In this document: piece by piece, positions 8,439-16,956 of the stretch
Position numbering within the stretch: the first letter of the stretch is position 1
Layout of the letters: every line of letters begins with the position of its first letter
Origin: CALSMU01 sp965230225
Lineage (GTDB): Bacteria > Bacteroidota > Bacteroidia > Flavobacteriales_D > Parvicellaceae
Reading direction: 5' to 3'
Length of the DNA stretch: 64,000 nucleotides
NCBI GenBank assembly: GCA_965230225.1
Contig: CBDDKM010000002.1
Span: 620,001 to 684,000 of the forward strand
The notes under the pieces: generated by a model
The model's database searches: none
Seen by the model: the letters and a program-made list of their open reading frames with translations, nothing else
What the model was told of the DNA's origin: nothing
Program-made: the position numbers and the translations under genes

Positions 8439-9197
8439 ATGGCAGAGCAAATCACCATATTAGATATTGACGAATCCAATGTTGCAGAAGCGGGTGTCTA
8501 CTGCATTAAAAACAAGAAATCCCCCGGTTATAAAGCCAAGGTAAAGTGGTTTCAATCGGAAATAAATAGAGGGTTAAAAATCAAGATTGCTGTTAATGAC
8601 GAAGGCAAGCAATTGGGGTTTATCGAATACCTTCCATCCGAAATAGCATGGAAGCCAATTGCTGCTAAGAACTATCTGTTTATTCAATGTATAGCCCTAT
8701 TTGTTAAAGATGCTCATGGAAAGGGAATTGGATCCCAATTAATAGAGCAGTGCGAATCTGATGCTAAAGCGCAAAACAAGAATGGTATTTGCGTTATGAG
8801 TAGCAAAGGTGTTTGGATGCCAGATACTCGCTTGTTCGAAAAAAATGGATTTACCAAAGCGGATGAGCTGGAAAGGTTTGAGCTAATGGCTAAACCATTT
8901 GGTAATGCTTCAGCTCCACAATTCAACAACTGGACAGAAAATAGAGAACAATACCAGGGCTGGAATTTAGTATATGCTCAACAATGCCCATTTCACGAAA
9001 AGTCAGTCAACGACCTGATAAAAGTGGCTAAGGAATTTAAGATCGACCTCAAGGTTACCGAATTCGCTACGCCACAACAAGCACAGAAAGCTCCTTCCGG
9101 GTTTGGAACATTTACCCTCATTAAAGACGGTAAACTACTGGAAGATCATTGCATCAGTGGAACCCGATTTAAGAACATTATTAGGGCTAATAGCTAA
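8439..9197 (+). CDS. GNAT acetyltransferase fused to a C-terminal YoaP-like domain
   Basis: 252 residues. Residues 1 to about 150 form a GNAT domain with motif A in FVKDAHGKGIGSQLIEQ and a late RLFEKNGFTKADELERFELM. Residues from about 170 (WNLVYAQQCPFHEKSVNDLIKVA) to the end (GTFTLIKDGKLLEDHCISGTRFKNII) match the YoaP-like domain known from Bacillus YoaP, a thioredoxin-like extension. Substrate unknown. It converges with hipA, one base separating the two stop codons. The 98 bases upstream hold no other gene. Confidence 0.8.
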   Translation: MAEQITILDIDESNVAEAGVYCIKNKKSPGYKAKVKWFQSEINRGLKIKIAVNDEGKQLGFIEYLPSEIAWKPIAAKNYLFIQCIALFVKDAHGKGIGSQLIEQCESDAKAQNKNGICVMSSKGVWMPDTRLFEKNGFTKADELERFELMAKPFGNASAPQFNNWTENREQYQGWNLVYAQQCPFHEKSVNDLIKVAKEFKIDLKVTEFATPQQAQKAPSGFGTFTLIKDGKLLEDHCISGTRFKNIIRANS

Positions 9198-9198
9198 C

Positions 9199-10428
9199 CT
9201 ACCTTTCCAATAAGTCTCTTATAGTTTTGTCTATGGTCTTTTTGGAAGAATTAGAAACTCCTGATTCTTGTGCAAAAGTCTTCCAGTTTGATACGGCTTC
9301 TTTTACCTCTTGAATAATTAACTTTCCATTTCTAACCGAAAAGTGATCTGCGAGGCTCATCAATTCTTTAGTACCAGGATCGATCCCATTTCGAGCACAT
9401 GTTGTACTATGCTGACCTTGTGAAGATGATGAAAATGTAAGGTCATAAGCAGGAGCAAAACTCCAATTTCCCTGTTTATTCATCAAAAAAGCAAAGTTTT
9501 TAGAATGATCATCTCGATTGTGAGCAAATACATTAAACGCAGCTAACCTAAGAATTTGTTCATGAACTTCTGCGCTACCCACCAACTTAGCTCCTTCGTG
9601 CATTAATGTTCCGTAGTCCAATTGGCTCTTTTCATAGTCATCATGGAGTAATCCAGCTGCAGATACCATGTGGACTCTATCATTCCCAGCCCTATCGAAC
9701 CTCTTGGTTCCAAAATATTGTTGGCCTGAAGCTCCCTCAAGCAATTTACACTCTGTCATTTTTATCCCTGCAGAAACAGCCATATGATGGTATGCCATCT
9801 CAATATTGGCTATATCCTTTGGATCTACCGCCGCAGGAAATTTTACAATCCAATTATCGTATCCATCAGGAAGGTTATAATGCCCATAAATTAAACTGTT
9901 TGGAGCTTCTCGATACCCAACATAAATTTTTGGTCTGGCTCCCCCCGGGCTTCCTCCATTAAGAACTAATTGTTCTATTATTTCGGAGGGCTCCCCTTCT
10001 AAAATTTTGGAAGCTTGATGGTTAAAATTATCTAGATCCAGTTCATTAATGGTATTTTGTTCTTTCTGGTAGCAGGGAGTGTAACTTAATGCTCCTAATG
10101 CATTATTTCCAACAAATGCTAGTTCCTCTAAAGCATTTAGCGTCTCTATTGCAATCTGGTTTTTACTTAAATGTTTTCTCATTAATAAATAACCCCAGGC
10201 ATCTGGTAGAGAATCTGCAAAAACTCCAAACAACCCTTTAAAAGGTACTGGGCCCGCTTTCTGAACACTATCATTAAAGCGCAACTTTAGAGGAGAAATA
10301 TTAAACTTACTGTTGAGGTATTCCTGACTATATTTAAACAAGACATCCTTCTCACTTAAGATCATTTGCCCAACCAACTCTCTCCCATCATTGTTCAGCC
10401 ATATATTTAACTTATTAATTCTGTCCAT
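9199..10428 (-). CDS. hipA: HipA-type serine/threonine kinase toxin
   Basis: 409 residues with the HipA N-terminal domain (FGVFADSLPDAWGYLLM) and kinase core. Visible motifs are GGSPGGARPK (the ATP-loop/autophosphorylation-serine region), AHNRDDHSKNFAFL (catalytic Asp) and FAPAYDLTFS (metal-binding Asp). In characterised HipA proteins the kinase phosphorylates glutamyl-tRNA synthetase or related targets and induces dormancy; the target here is unknown. The start ATG overlaps the hipB stop by one base (TAATG), the standard antitoxin-first order. All key motifs are intact, so the gene is probably functional. Confidence 0.9.
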   Translation of the reverse strand: MDRINKLNIWLNNDGRELVGQMILSEKDVLFKYSQEYLNSKFNISPLKLRFNDSVQKAGPVPFKGLFGVFADSLPDAWGYLLMRKHLSKNQIAIETLNALEELAFVGNNALGALSYTPCYQKEQNTINELDLDNFNHQASKILEGEPSEIIEQLVLNGGSPGGARPKIYVGYREAPNSLIYGHYNLPDGYDNWIVKFPAAVDPKDIANIEMAYHHMAVSAGIKMTECKLLEGASGQQYFGTKRFDRAGNDRVHMVSAAGLLHDDYEKSQLDYGTLMHEGAKLVGSAEVHEQILRLAAFNVFAHNRDDHSKNFAFLMNKQGNWSFAPAYDLTFSSSSQGQHSTTCARNGIDPGTKELMSLADHFSVRNGKLIIQEVKEAVSNWKTFAQESGVSNSSKKTIDKTIRDLLER

Positions 10429-10700
10429 TATACGTCAAACATGTTTTGGGTGTTGCTGCTCTGGTCAGGTTCTAGTATGTGTTCAAACTCACTTAACCTT
10501 CCTAAGGCATTGCTTAGTTTCAACAATGATTCCAGCGAAATGATTCCAGTTCTTTCAAATTTTCTTAGACTACCGTAAGCTACTCCAGACTTAATTGATA
10601 AATCTTTTTGAGACCAGTTATTAGCTCTCCTAATTGATTTAATATTGGTAGCCAAAATAAGCATCACCTCTTTGGGTGTTTTTTCTAATCCGTACCCCAT
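10428..10700 (-). CDS. hipB: HipB-type XRE-family antitoxin and autorepressor
   Basis: 90 residues with a helix-turn-helix (NIKSIRRANNWSQKDLSIKSGVAYGSLRKFERTG), matching the short HTH partner of HipA. The C-terminal tail is acidic and flexible (EPDQSSNTQNMFDV), as often seen in antitoxins. It should bind HipA and repress the operon through two matching palindromes just upstream. Its stop codon shares a base with the hipA start. Confidence 0.88.
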   Translation of the reverse strand: MGYGLEKTPKEVMLILATNIKSIRRANNWSQKDLSIKSGVAYGSLRKFERTGIISLESLLKLSNALGRLSEFEHILEPDQSSNTQNMFDV

Positions 10701-10705
10701 AAATT

Positions 10706-10760
10706 GCTACTATAATAGTCAAATATACGAAATTTAACCACATATTGCCACTATAGTAGC
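10706..10760 (-). promoter_or_regulatory. hipBA promoter flanked by two matching palindromic operators
   Basis: Two related 14-bp sites, GCTACTATAATAGT at 10706-10719 and GCCACTATAGTAGC at 10747-10760, agree at 11 of 14 bases and also share TTG just before and A two bases after. The cores ACTATaATAGT and ACTATAGT are palindromic. The sites are 41 bp apart, about four helical turns. On the minus strand the box TATATTTG (10720-10727) lies between them and fits the Bacteroidota -7 consensus TAnnTTTG. HipB bound to both sites would cover the start of transcription. Confidence 0.7.
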
Positions 10761-10813
10761 GACTAAAACAACTAGCTAGTCAAAAAGAAGTGCTCCAAAT
10801 ATCACTTCTAGCT

Positions 10814-11281
10814 CTAAGATTTCTTAACCCTTTGAACGTACTTTTCTGCAGGAAGCCAATCCTCTAAAACAGAACTTCTGGCGTATACTTTTTTGTTTTT
10901 GTAATCCACCTTAAAGGAACAAATATGCGATCTAAAGTTTCCGTCTATTTTCTCCAAATCTCCGTAAGCTTCACCCTGTTCATCCAGCATAACATATTGG
11001 TTGTTTTCATTTCTCAGGTCGTATCCAACCTGATCCACAACCACCTTAGTTCTGTGCCCGGATTTATCCATAAATTCCAAGCTGGTTTTAAGCTTTCCAC
11101 AGTCGCCCAAAGGCATTACTACCTGATTGTATACCAGGTTTTGAATTTGATACTTAAAAACGGAATCTGCAACCGCTACAGAACGTTCTGTAACCTGAAC
11201 TTGAAGCTCTTTTTCTTTTTTTGTAGTAAAGCTTGCCAATGTTATAATGGCTCCGGCCAAAATGATAATACCAGTTTTCAT
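10814..11281 (-). CDS. Small exported protein, diverged relative of the next gene
   Basis: 155 residues with a signal-like N-terminus (MKTGIIILAGAIITLASF). The last 37 residues (from HICSFKVDYKNK) align without gaps to the end of the neighbouring 157-residue protein, with K, V, Y, S, W and A kept in register. The two look like an old tandem duplication. It lies 5 bases downstream of that neighbour in one operon with a DUF2306 membrane protein. Function unknown. Confidence 0.7.
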   Translation of the reverse strand: MKTGIIILAGAIITLASFTTKKEKELQVQVTERSVAVADSVFKYQIQNLVYNQVVMPLGDCGKLKTSLEFMDKSGHRTKVVVDQVGYDLRNENNQYVMLDEQGEAYGDLEKIDGNFRSHICSFKVDYKNKKVYARSSVLEDWLPAEKYVQRVKKS

Positions 11282-11286
11282 AGTGT

Positions 11287-11760
11287 TTATTTTAGTGAGT
11301 TTCTATAGTTATTGATAAAGGTTTTTGCATCTACCCATTCATCAAAGGCAGAGGTTTGAACCAGTATTTCTTTTTTGTCGTAAAATACTTTCAGGGTATA
11401 TAAATGGTGCTCTCTATCGCAATCTCTTTCCACAACTCTCGCTCCCACCATTTGATTCTTATAAAAAGGTAGGTCCTTCTCCTCCTCATAGGAGTAATTG
11501 AAGTAAAACTTATGGTCAAAACACTCCGGTACTTCAGAACCAAATTGTGCCAACCTCAACTCCATAAATGGTTTCACTAGTTCCTCTTCCACAAATGCCT
11601 GAACATCACCCTTATCATTGGTCTCAGCATCCATCACTCCAATTTGATTGTCGTAATCTGCGGTAAAATTATTCTTCGCAGAAAAGGTCATTACCAGAGT
11701 AAATACAATAGTAAGCGGAAACAGAATTATGCTATGTTTAATCAATTTGCTCTTTCTCAT
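11287..11760 (-). CDS. Small exported or membrane-anchored protein, unknown
   Basis: 157 residues. The N-terminus is basic then hydrophobic (IKHSIILFPLTIVFTLVMTFS), either a signal peptide or a membrane anchor; the rest is periplasmic by prediction. Its end (HHLYTLKVFYDKKEILVQ, then SAFDEWVDAKTF) parallels the downstream protein. The ATG overlaps the stop of the upstream DUF2306 gene by 4 bases, so translation is probably coupled. Confidence 0.7.
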   Translation of the reverse strand: MRKSKLIKHSIILFPLTIVFTLVMTFSAKNNFTADYDNQIGVMDAETNDKGDVQAFVEEELVKPFMELRLAQFGSEVPECFDHKFYFNYSYEEEKDLPFYKNQMVGARVVERDCDREHHLYTLKVFYDKKEILVQTSAFDEWVDAKTFINNYRNSLK

Positions 11761-12416
11761 GATCTTTGTACCGTAAGTGCCGAAGCAAGTTGATGTATAC
11801 TATTGCGTTTTAAGTAAATGATTGTTTCTGCCAGACCCCAGTTAAACATCCAGGGCAGATAAGCAGTAATGATAAATGTTGTGTCATAACTCCAGTTCAA
11901 AAAGTAAATACCAATTGGAGTCATTATTCTAAGAGTTACCCCTGCCAAAGTCATAGAATAGCTTCTTATCATCCATTTGTAATGTCCATGAACATCGCCT
12001 TTAGAAACTTTGTAAACAGATATAAAAGTTGGAAGCATCCATGCTACACTCATTCCAATAAAACCTATGGTTGCAAGGTAGCCGGCTTCTGCATAAAACC
12101 CTAGATATAGCCCTGTAGGCCCTCCAAAAAACATAATGGCAATAAAGTAGATTTTACCCATTATTTTATGAGTCCGTGAGCTGGGTTTGATCCACTTTGT
12201 AAAAAACAAAGCAGTACCCATGAGCACAGCAACTGCACCACCGGCAAGGTGTACGTAAAAAGCAATTACCCATGTTAGGTTATGCAACATATCCTGCTTA
12301 ACCACCAGAAACTCATAATCGGACTGGAAACCAAAATACGGAACGGCTATAGCGACTAATCTGATTGCCAATAGAACAACAATTCCCCACAATATTATTT
12401 GAACAACTCTCTTCAT
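11757..12416 (-). CDS. DUF2306-type multi-pass membrane protein
   Basis: I use the ATG at 12416 (MKRVVQIILWGIVVLL), which begins directly with the first membrane helix; an upstream ATG at 12470 would add an unlikely 18-residue charged tail. About 219 residues with six or seven helices. The conserved features are an HLAGGAVAVLMGTALFF helix, the loop SSRTHKIMGKIYF and GHYKWMIRSYSMTLAGVTLR, with several His and Arg positions typical of DUF2306 proteins, whose function is not established. First gene of a three-gene operon with two small exported proteins. Confidence 0.8.
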   Translation of the reverse strand: MKRVVQIILWGIVVLLAIRLVAIAVPYFGFQSDYEFLVVKQDMLHNLTWVIAFYVHLAGGAVAVLMGTALFFTKWIKPSSRTHKIMGKIYFIAIMFFGGPTGLYLGFYAEAGYLATIGFIGMSVAWMLPTFISVYKVSKGDVHGHYKWMIRSYSMTLAGVTLRIMTPIGIYFLNWSYDTTFIITAYLPWMFNWGLAETIIYLKRNSIHQLASALTVQRS

Positions 12417-12553
12417 GATTTCGGATTTCAATTTCAGCAAATTCAAGGCCAAAACCAATTTATATCCCACCCACTTGGCGAAACGTCCGTTTGAATGAGT
12501 AAACGAACCAAAACAGACAATAAACTCTCATTTTAGCGTTAACTCATAAACCT

Positions 12554-12561
12554 TATCTTTG
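12554..12561 (+). promoter_or_regulatory. Probable promoter -7 box of the ArnT-like gene
   Basis: TATCTTTG, a perfect match to the Bacteroidota TAnnTTTG -7 element. The expected upstream position (about 12532) reads TTT rather than TTG. Transcription would start near 12567, immediately before in-frame codons that encode a membrane helix but lack an ATG. Confidence 0.5.
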
Positions 12562-12653
12562 GCCACTACATTAACAATTCGCTGAAAGCAGAGTTAAAAT
12601 ATCTACTAATTGGGCTTATTTGTTTAACCCTTCCTTTTCTGTTCAGAGACGGA

Positions 12654-13967
12654 ATGTTTATGGATGGAATTATTTATTCTACCGTTAGCAATAATCTTGC
12701 AAATGGGTACGGAACACCTCTGTTTCCAATGTACACAGAAACCTATGTTCCCATATTTAATGGACACCCACCTGTTGTTATTTGGATGGAGGCCATTTTC
12801 TTTAAATTATTTGGAAGCGGGTTTTGGGTAGAACGATTATACATGTTTGTAATTCTACTCTTCAATTTATTGGGGATTTACAAAATACTTCAATTGGTAC
12901 ATCATCAAAAAAAAATGATATATAGTGCTGTGCTGTTCATTTTTACACCTCTAACCCTATGGTGTTTTCAGAACAACATGCTGGAGTGCACCATGATGAT
13001 GTTCTCCATGTGGAGTGTTTACATTGGGCTCCTCATCGCTCACAGGAGAGTTCCTTATCTGCCTGGATCATTAGTAATGGCTTTATTGTTATTGCTCTCA
13101 TTTGGGTCAAAAGGTTTTCCGGGATTGTTTCCACTGGGGACATACGTCTTCTATGCTATAACCAATAAACAGTATTCTCTCAAACGCGCATTGGGCCATA
13201 CCCTAACCCTTCTTGGTTGTTTAGGATTGTTAGTAGGTATTTTGTCTTTAAATGAAGAGATTGTTGCCTCCGTTAAAGGTTATTTAGAAACTCAGGTATT
13301 CAGTAGTATAAAGGGAGAGCTTGGCACCACCAACTCTACCCGATTTAGAATCCTGGTGGACCTCGTTTCGGAGTTTGGTATTCCGGTAGGAGTTTTGGTA
13401 ATTGCCTTCTTTGTTAAGCGCAAAAAAGGGCTCTCTTTGTTTTCCAATAAAGCAGATCAGCAGTTGGCGGTGTTTTTGATTCTTTTGGGGTTATCTGCAT
13501 CTGTTCCATTAATGGTAAGCCCTAAGTTGCGAGCATTTTACGTGTTTCCTGCCCTACCATACTTTGTAATTGCTGCCACATTATGTTTACCAGAATTAAA
13601 CCTTAAAGAACAAACGCATAAGCTAACTAGATACTTTGGTATTGGACTATCTGTTCTCGCAATTGGGCTAACCATTGCCTTATGGAACAATCCTAAACGC
13701 GATACACAATTATTAGAGGATATTCACAACATAGCAGAAGTAACCACAGAAAAAACCATCATTGGGTGCGACCCCTCACTGAACAGCCATTATTCAGTCA
13801 GAGCCTACTTTATGAGGTACCACTTCATCAGCCTAACAGATACTCCAAAAAACCCTAAGAATGGTGAAAATATTGAGTATTATATTCAACCTTCAAAAAA
13901 CCCAATGCAGGGATACCATTTAGTGGATTTAGGTTCTAAAGAGTTATTTCTTTTTCAGAAAAATTAA
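12654..13967 (+). CDS. ArnT/PMT-like membrane glycosyltransferase (GT83-type fold)
   Basis: 437 residues from the first ATG, with about nine to ten further membrane helices. The start matches lipid-dependent glycosyltransferases of the ArnT/PMT group: FMDGIIYSTVSNNLANGYG, then FNGHPPVVIWMEAIFFKLFG and VERLYMF, the D-G-x-x-Y and HPP elements of the first periplasmic loop. Such enzymes move a sugar from a polyprenyl-phosphate donor to lipid A or another acceptor. In-frame codons upstream of the ATG (12582-12653) encode LKAELKYLLIGLICLTLPFL and then FRDG, a convincing first helix, so the true start is probably upstream at a rare codon. Converges with the DinB gene, the two stops sharing TTAA. 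Confidence 0.75.
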   Translation: MFMDGIIYSTVSNNLANGYGTPLFPMYTETYVPIFNGHPPVVIWMEAIFFKLFGSGFWVERLYMFVILLFNLLGIYKILQLVHHQKKMIYSAVLFIFTPLTLWCFQNNMLECTMMMFSMWSVYIGLLIAHRRVPYLPGSLVMALLLLLSFGSKGFPGLFPLGTYVFYAITNKQYSLKRALGHTLTLLGCLGLLVGILSLNEEIVASVKGYLETQVFSSIKGELGTTNSTRFRILVDLVSEFGIPVGVLVIAFFVKRKKGLSLFSNKADQQLAVFLILLGLSASVPLMVSPKLRAFYVFPALPYFVIAATLCLPELNLKEQTHKLTRYFGIGLSVLAIGLTIALWNNPKRDTQLLEDIHNIAEVTTEKTIIGCDPSLNSHYSVRAYFMRYHFISLTDTPKNPKNGENIEYYIQPSKNPMQGYHLVDLGSKELFLFQKN

Positions 13968-14455
13968 ACGGTTTTAACACCGTGCATTTTACACAACCAC
14001 CCCAGATGCCCAATATGGGTTCCCTCGTGTCGTATACAGTGTCTAATTGCTTCTCTCACTGTTTTTATTCCGGCAAACTCCATTTTCGCTGGCTTATCCA
14101 AGTCCTCATCAGATAAAGAAGCTATGTGTTTCATTGTGTTATCGTGAACCGCATTGAACTTTTCCCAAATTAATCCATAGTCTGGGTAATCCTCTTTTGC
14201 AGGAGGAGTCATTCCTAAACCAAACATCTTAAACCAGGATACCTTTTGGAACTCTCCATGAGTAAGGTAAACTCCCAGAAAGTTCTCAGAATTAGCCAAA
14301 TGGCCAATTTCCCAGATTACCGGATTGAATTTTTTACCTTCTATTTCAAATGTTTTATATACGTCAACCTCTTTTAAGCGCAATAAGTACCACCTCGTTA
14401 ATTCTCTGGTGCTATTCATCATTTCTGCGAGAACTGTAGCTTCTGTTTTCATCAT
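13964..14455 (-). CDS. DinB-family protein
   Basis: I start at one of the adjacent ATGs at 14455/14452 (MMKTEATVLAEMMNSTRELT); an ATG at 14500 adds an unconvincing hydrophobic tail. About 163 residues in a four-helix bundle pattern. Metal-ligand histidines of the DinB_2 type are visible in WEIGHLANSENFLG and RHCIRHEGTHIGHLGWL. DinB-like proteins are metal-binding, often thiol-dependent transferases or of unknown role; the substrate is unknown. Monocistronic, convergent with the glycosyltransferase gene and divergent from galE. Confidence 0.85.
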   Translation of the reverse strand: MMKTEATVLAEMMNSTRELTRWYLLRLKEVDVYKTFEIEGKKFNPVIWEIGHLANSENFLGVYLTHGEFQKVSWFKMFGLGMTPPAKEDYPDYGLIWEKFNAVHDNTMKHIASLSDEDLDKPAKMEFAGIKTVREAIRHCIRHEGTHIGHLGWLCKMHGVKTV

Positions 14456-14527
14456 CTTTACGTTTGGAAAATTAAATCGTAGCAATGTTAAAAATAACAT
14501 TTAGATTTGAATATAAATTAGCAAAAC

Positions 14528-15529
14528 ATGAACATACTAGTTACCGGAGGAGCAGGATTTATTGGGTCGCATACGGTTGTAGAATTAGTTGCTAATGGAT
14601 TTAACCCCATTATCATTGACGATTTCAGAAACTCTGAACGATTTATCATTAATCGAATTGAAGAGATTACCGGAAAAAAATGTAAATCTTACGATGTAGA
14701 TTGCCTCGACATCAGCGCAATGGAGAAGATCTTTGCCATTGAAAAACCAGAAGGTGTTATTCATTTTGCTGCCTACAAAGCAGTTGGGGAATCTGTTCAA
14801 AAACCTGTAGAATATTACGATAACAACATTGGAACTTTAACCAACCTGTTAAAGTTAATGCCAAAGTACAACACTAAACACATTGTGTTTTCTTCTTCTT
14901 GTACAGTATACGGGGAACCTGATGTAATAGCAGTAGATGAGAGTTTTCCAACCCAGCATGCAGCATCTCCTTATGGATATACCAAGCAAGTATGTGAAAG
15001 ATTACTAATGGACCTTGCTAATACTAATACCGAAATTAAATCCATTTTGTTAAGGTATTTTAACCCCATTGGAGCCCACCCTAGTAGCCTAATTGGAGAA
15101 TTACCTATTGGTGTACCCAACTGCCTGGTTCCTTACGTTACCCAAACTGCCGCAGGTATTAGAGAGGTACTAACCGTTAATGGGCAGGATTATAACACTC
15201 CTGATGGTACTTGCATCAGAGACTATATTCACGTAGTTGATTTAGCCGATGCACACGTTAAGGCATTGGAATACCTTAACGGAATGCAAGAAAGCATCGA
15301 TATTTTCAATGTTGGAACCGGAAAAGGAACTTCTGTAACAGAGGTAGTGAACCTATTCGAAAAGGCAACAGGAGTAAAGGTTAATCATAAATACGGACCA
15401 AGAAGGCCGGGAGATGTGGAGGCTATTTATGCCAACAACAAAAAAATTGTTTCTAAACTAGGTTGGGAGCCTAAATACACAGTTGAAGATGCATTGCTAC
15501 ATTCCTGGAAGTGGCAAGAGACATTTTAG
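14528..15529 (+). CDS. galE: UDP-glucose 4-epimerase
   Basis: 333 residues, full family length. The NAD-binding motif is ILVTGGAGFIGSH at residues 2 to 14, the catalytic triad shows as SSSCTVYG and YGYTKQVCE (Tyr-x3-Lys), and the substrate region includes RYFNPIGAHPSSLIGE and DGTCIRDYIHVVDLADAH. It interconverts UDP-glucose and UDP-galactose for cell-surface polysaccharide. The start ATG lies 72 bases from the divergent DinB gene, and the promoter must be there. Single gene, followed by an outer-membrane protein gene with its own promoter box. Confidence 0.93.
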   Translation: MNILVTGGAGFIGSHTVVELVANGFNPIIIDDFRNSERFIINRIEEITGKKCKSYDVDCLDISAMEKIFAIEKPEGVIHFAAYKAVGESVQKPVEYYDNNIGTLTNLLKLMPKYNTKHIVFSSSCTVYGEPDVIAVDESFPTQHAASPYGYTKQVCERLLMDLANTNTEIKSILLRYFNPIGAHPSSLIGELPIGVPNCLVPYVTQTAAGIREVLTVNGQDYNTPDGTCIRDYIHVVDLADAHVKALEYLNGMQESIDIFNVGTGKGTSVTEVVNLFEKATGVKVNHKYGPRRPGDVEAIYANNKKIVSKLGWEPKYTVEDALLHSWKWQETF

Positions 15530-15555
15530 TTGATTCCTTTTCCAATTTCAAATTG

Positions 15556-15563
15556 TATCTTTG
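15556..15563 (+). promoter_or_regulatory. Probable promoter -7 box of the PorT-like gene
   Basis: TATCTTTG, a perfect TAnnTTTG match 8 bases before the ATG at 15571, so the transcript would be nearly leaderless. A TTG lies at 15530-15532, 23 bases upstream, slightly farther than usual. Confidence 0.5.
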
Positions 15564-15570
15564 TCCCAAT

Positions 15571-16284
15571 ATGAAAAAGGCATTGATCATCATTAGCTTA
15601 TTTGTTAGCGCTTCCTCTTACGGGCAAGGGTTGTTTGAATATTTCAAATTAACCGCAGATGACGATGGTCCGGAAAAATTCGACAGAATTATTTTCGATG
15701 CCAATTTCAACAACTGGGTTTCTGCACCAGCAGGCATCAATCAAGGGAACTATTCTCTTGGGTTCAGTGCTTATTGGATGAAAGACATCCCTTTGGGAAA
15801 AAAAAGTAATGCTGCCTTTGCTTTTGGAGCTGGATTTGATTCTCATAATGTACACAGCAACGGGAGGTTTATCACGGATATTTTACCCGATGGAAGCACT
15901 TATACTAACCTAGTTCCATATCCGGATAACTACCATTACAGAAAAAACAAAGTTTCGTTTAACTACATTGAGGTTCCTGTAGAGCTAAGGTTAAGAACCA
16001 TGAATAAAAGCCGAGAAGAAAGAAGAGCTTTTAACATGCGTGTATACCTTGGTTTTAAAGCGGGATGGTTGATCAGCGACCACACCAAATACATTGATGC
16101 TGAAAGCAAGTACAAAGTGTTTTATTTAGACAATACGATGGACTATAGATATGGCCCTACGTTAAGAATTGGGTTTAACAAAATAGCTTTTAATGCTTTC
16201 TATTCGCTTACTCCTGTGTTTGAAGAGGGAAAAGGAGTAGAATTAATTCCATTCTCTGTTGGGCTTTCCTGGATGCGTTTCTAG
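15571..16284 (+). CDS. PorT-like outer-membrane beta-barrel protein
   Basis: The chosen ATG at 15571 puts a clear signal peptide (MKKALIIISLFVSASSYGQ) at the N-terminus; the frame extends upstream into galE only as read-through. The 237-residue protein has alternating strands and ends in SVGLSWMRF, an outer-membrane insertion signal with a terminal Phe. The pattern matches the PorT/outer-membrane beta-barrel group that in gliding Bacteroidota includes a type IX secretion accessory, but many relatives have other roles. Converges with a PAP2-like gene, overlapping it by 4 bases. Confidence 0.75.
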   Translation: MKKALIIISLFVSASSYGQGLFEYFKLTADDDGPEKFDRIIFDANFNNWVSAPAGINQGNYSLGFSAYWMKDIPLGKKSNAAFAFGAGFDSHNVHSNGRFITDILPDGSTYTNLVPYPDNYHYRKNKVSFNYIEVPVELRLRTMNKSREERRAFNMRVYLGFKAGWLISDHTKYIDAESKYKVFYLDNTMDYRYGPTLRIGFNKIAFNAFYSLTPVFEEGKGVELIPFSVGLSWMRF

Positions 16285-16943
16285 TGAAACCAATAGCCGT
16301 TGCTTACCACCAAATACTCCACTCCAAAGCCTAAAATAATTCCTGCCAGAACCTGGTTGGTCGAATGTGCTTTTAGTATTAACCTTGAGGTTCCAACTAT
16401 TCCAATAGAGGCAATGAGAAGTACGTTGATCATTACCATTTGATCAAAATTCTTAAAGGGATATAACAACTCCGTCATCCCAACAAATGCTCCCGCCAGG
16501 GCACTAATACCGATGGCATGTAAGCTTATCTTCCACTTTAAGGTAATCAGGATACTCAATACAGATATAATCAACCCTCCAGACAGGAAGGACATAAAAG
16601 CTCCAAATACATTTACGGCTTCGCCATTAGCTTTCCAAAATAAGTAATAGGTAAACAAGTAATACATGAATACCAATAACATTACAGGTATTCGCTCTTC
16701 TCTATTGGGCAAGTGCATCGAACTTACGATGGCCGACTTTTTCATCACAAACAGGCTAATCAATGGAATAATAGTACAAACAATGATGATCACCACCAGA
16801 AAAGTGTTGTAGAAAGTGGCTCCGTTAGGGCTTCTTAGCAAGTAATTGGTATTATCCTGCAAAAAGGCATAAAGCAAATAAGCATATACCGGTAAAAATA
16901 GCGGCTGAAATACAAGCGAGAAAAAGTTGGCGATAAACTTCAT
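16281..16943 (-). CDS. PAP2-superfamily-like membrane protein
   Basis: 220 residues, six membrane helices. The C-terminal half keeps a degenerate PAP2 signature: HAIGISALAGAF, then GTSRLILKAHSTNQVLAGIILG, equivalent to the SRxxxxxH and HSxxQ region. The first motif (KxxxxxxRP) is not clear; NREERIPV may be its remnant. Members dephosphorylate lipid phosphates such as undecaprenyl pyrophosphate, but activity is uncertain because of the weak first motif. It starts 13 bases after rpoN and may be co-transcribed with it. Confidence 0.7.
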   Translation of the reverse strand: MKFIANFFSLVFQPLFLPVYAYLLYAFLQDNTNYLLRSPNGATFYNTFLVVIIIVCTIIPLISLFVMKKSAIVSSMHLPNREERIPVMLLVFMYYLFTYYLFWKANGEAVNVFGAFMSFLSGGLIISVLSILITLKWKISLHAIGISALAGAFVGMTELLYPFKNFDQMVMINVLLIASIGIVGTSRLILKAHSTNQVLAGIILGFGVEYLVVSNGYWFH

Positions 16944-16956
16944 GCAGGAACCAATG

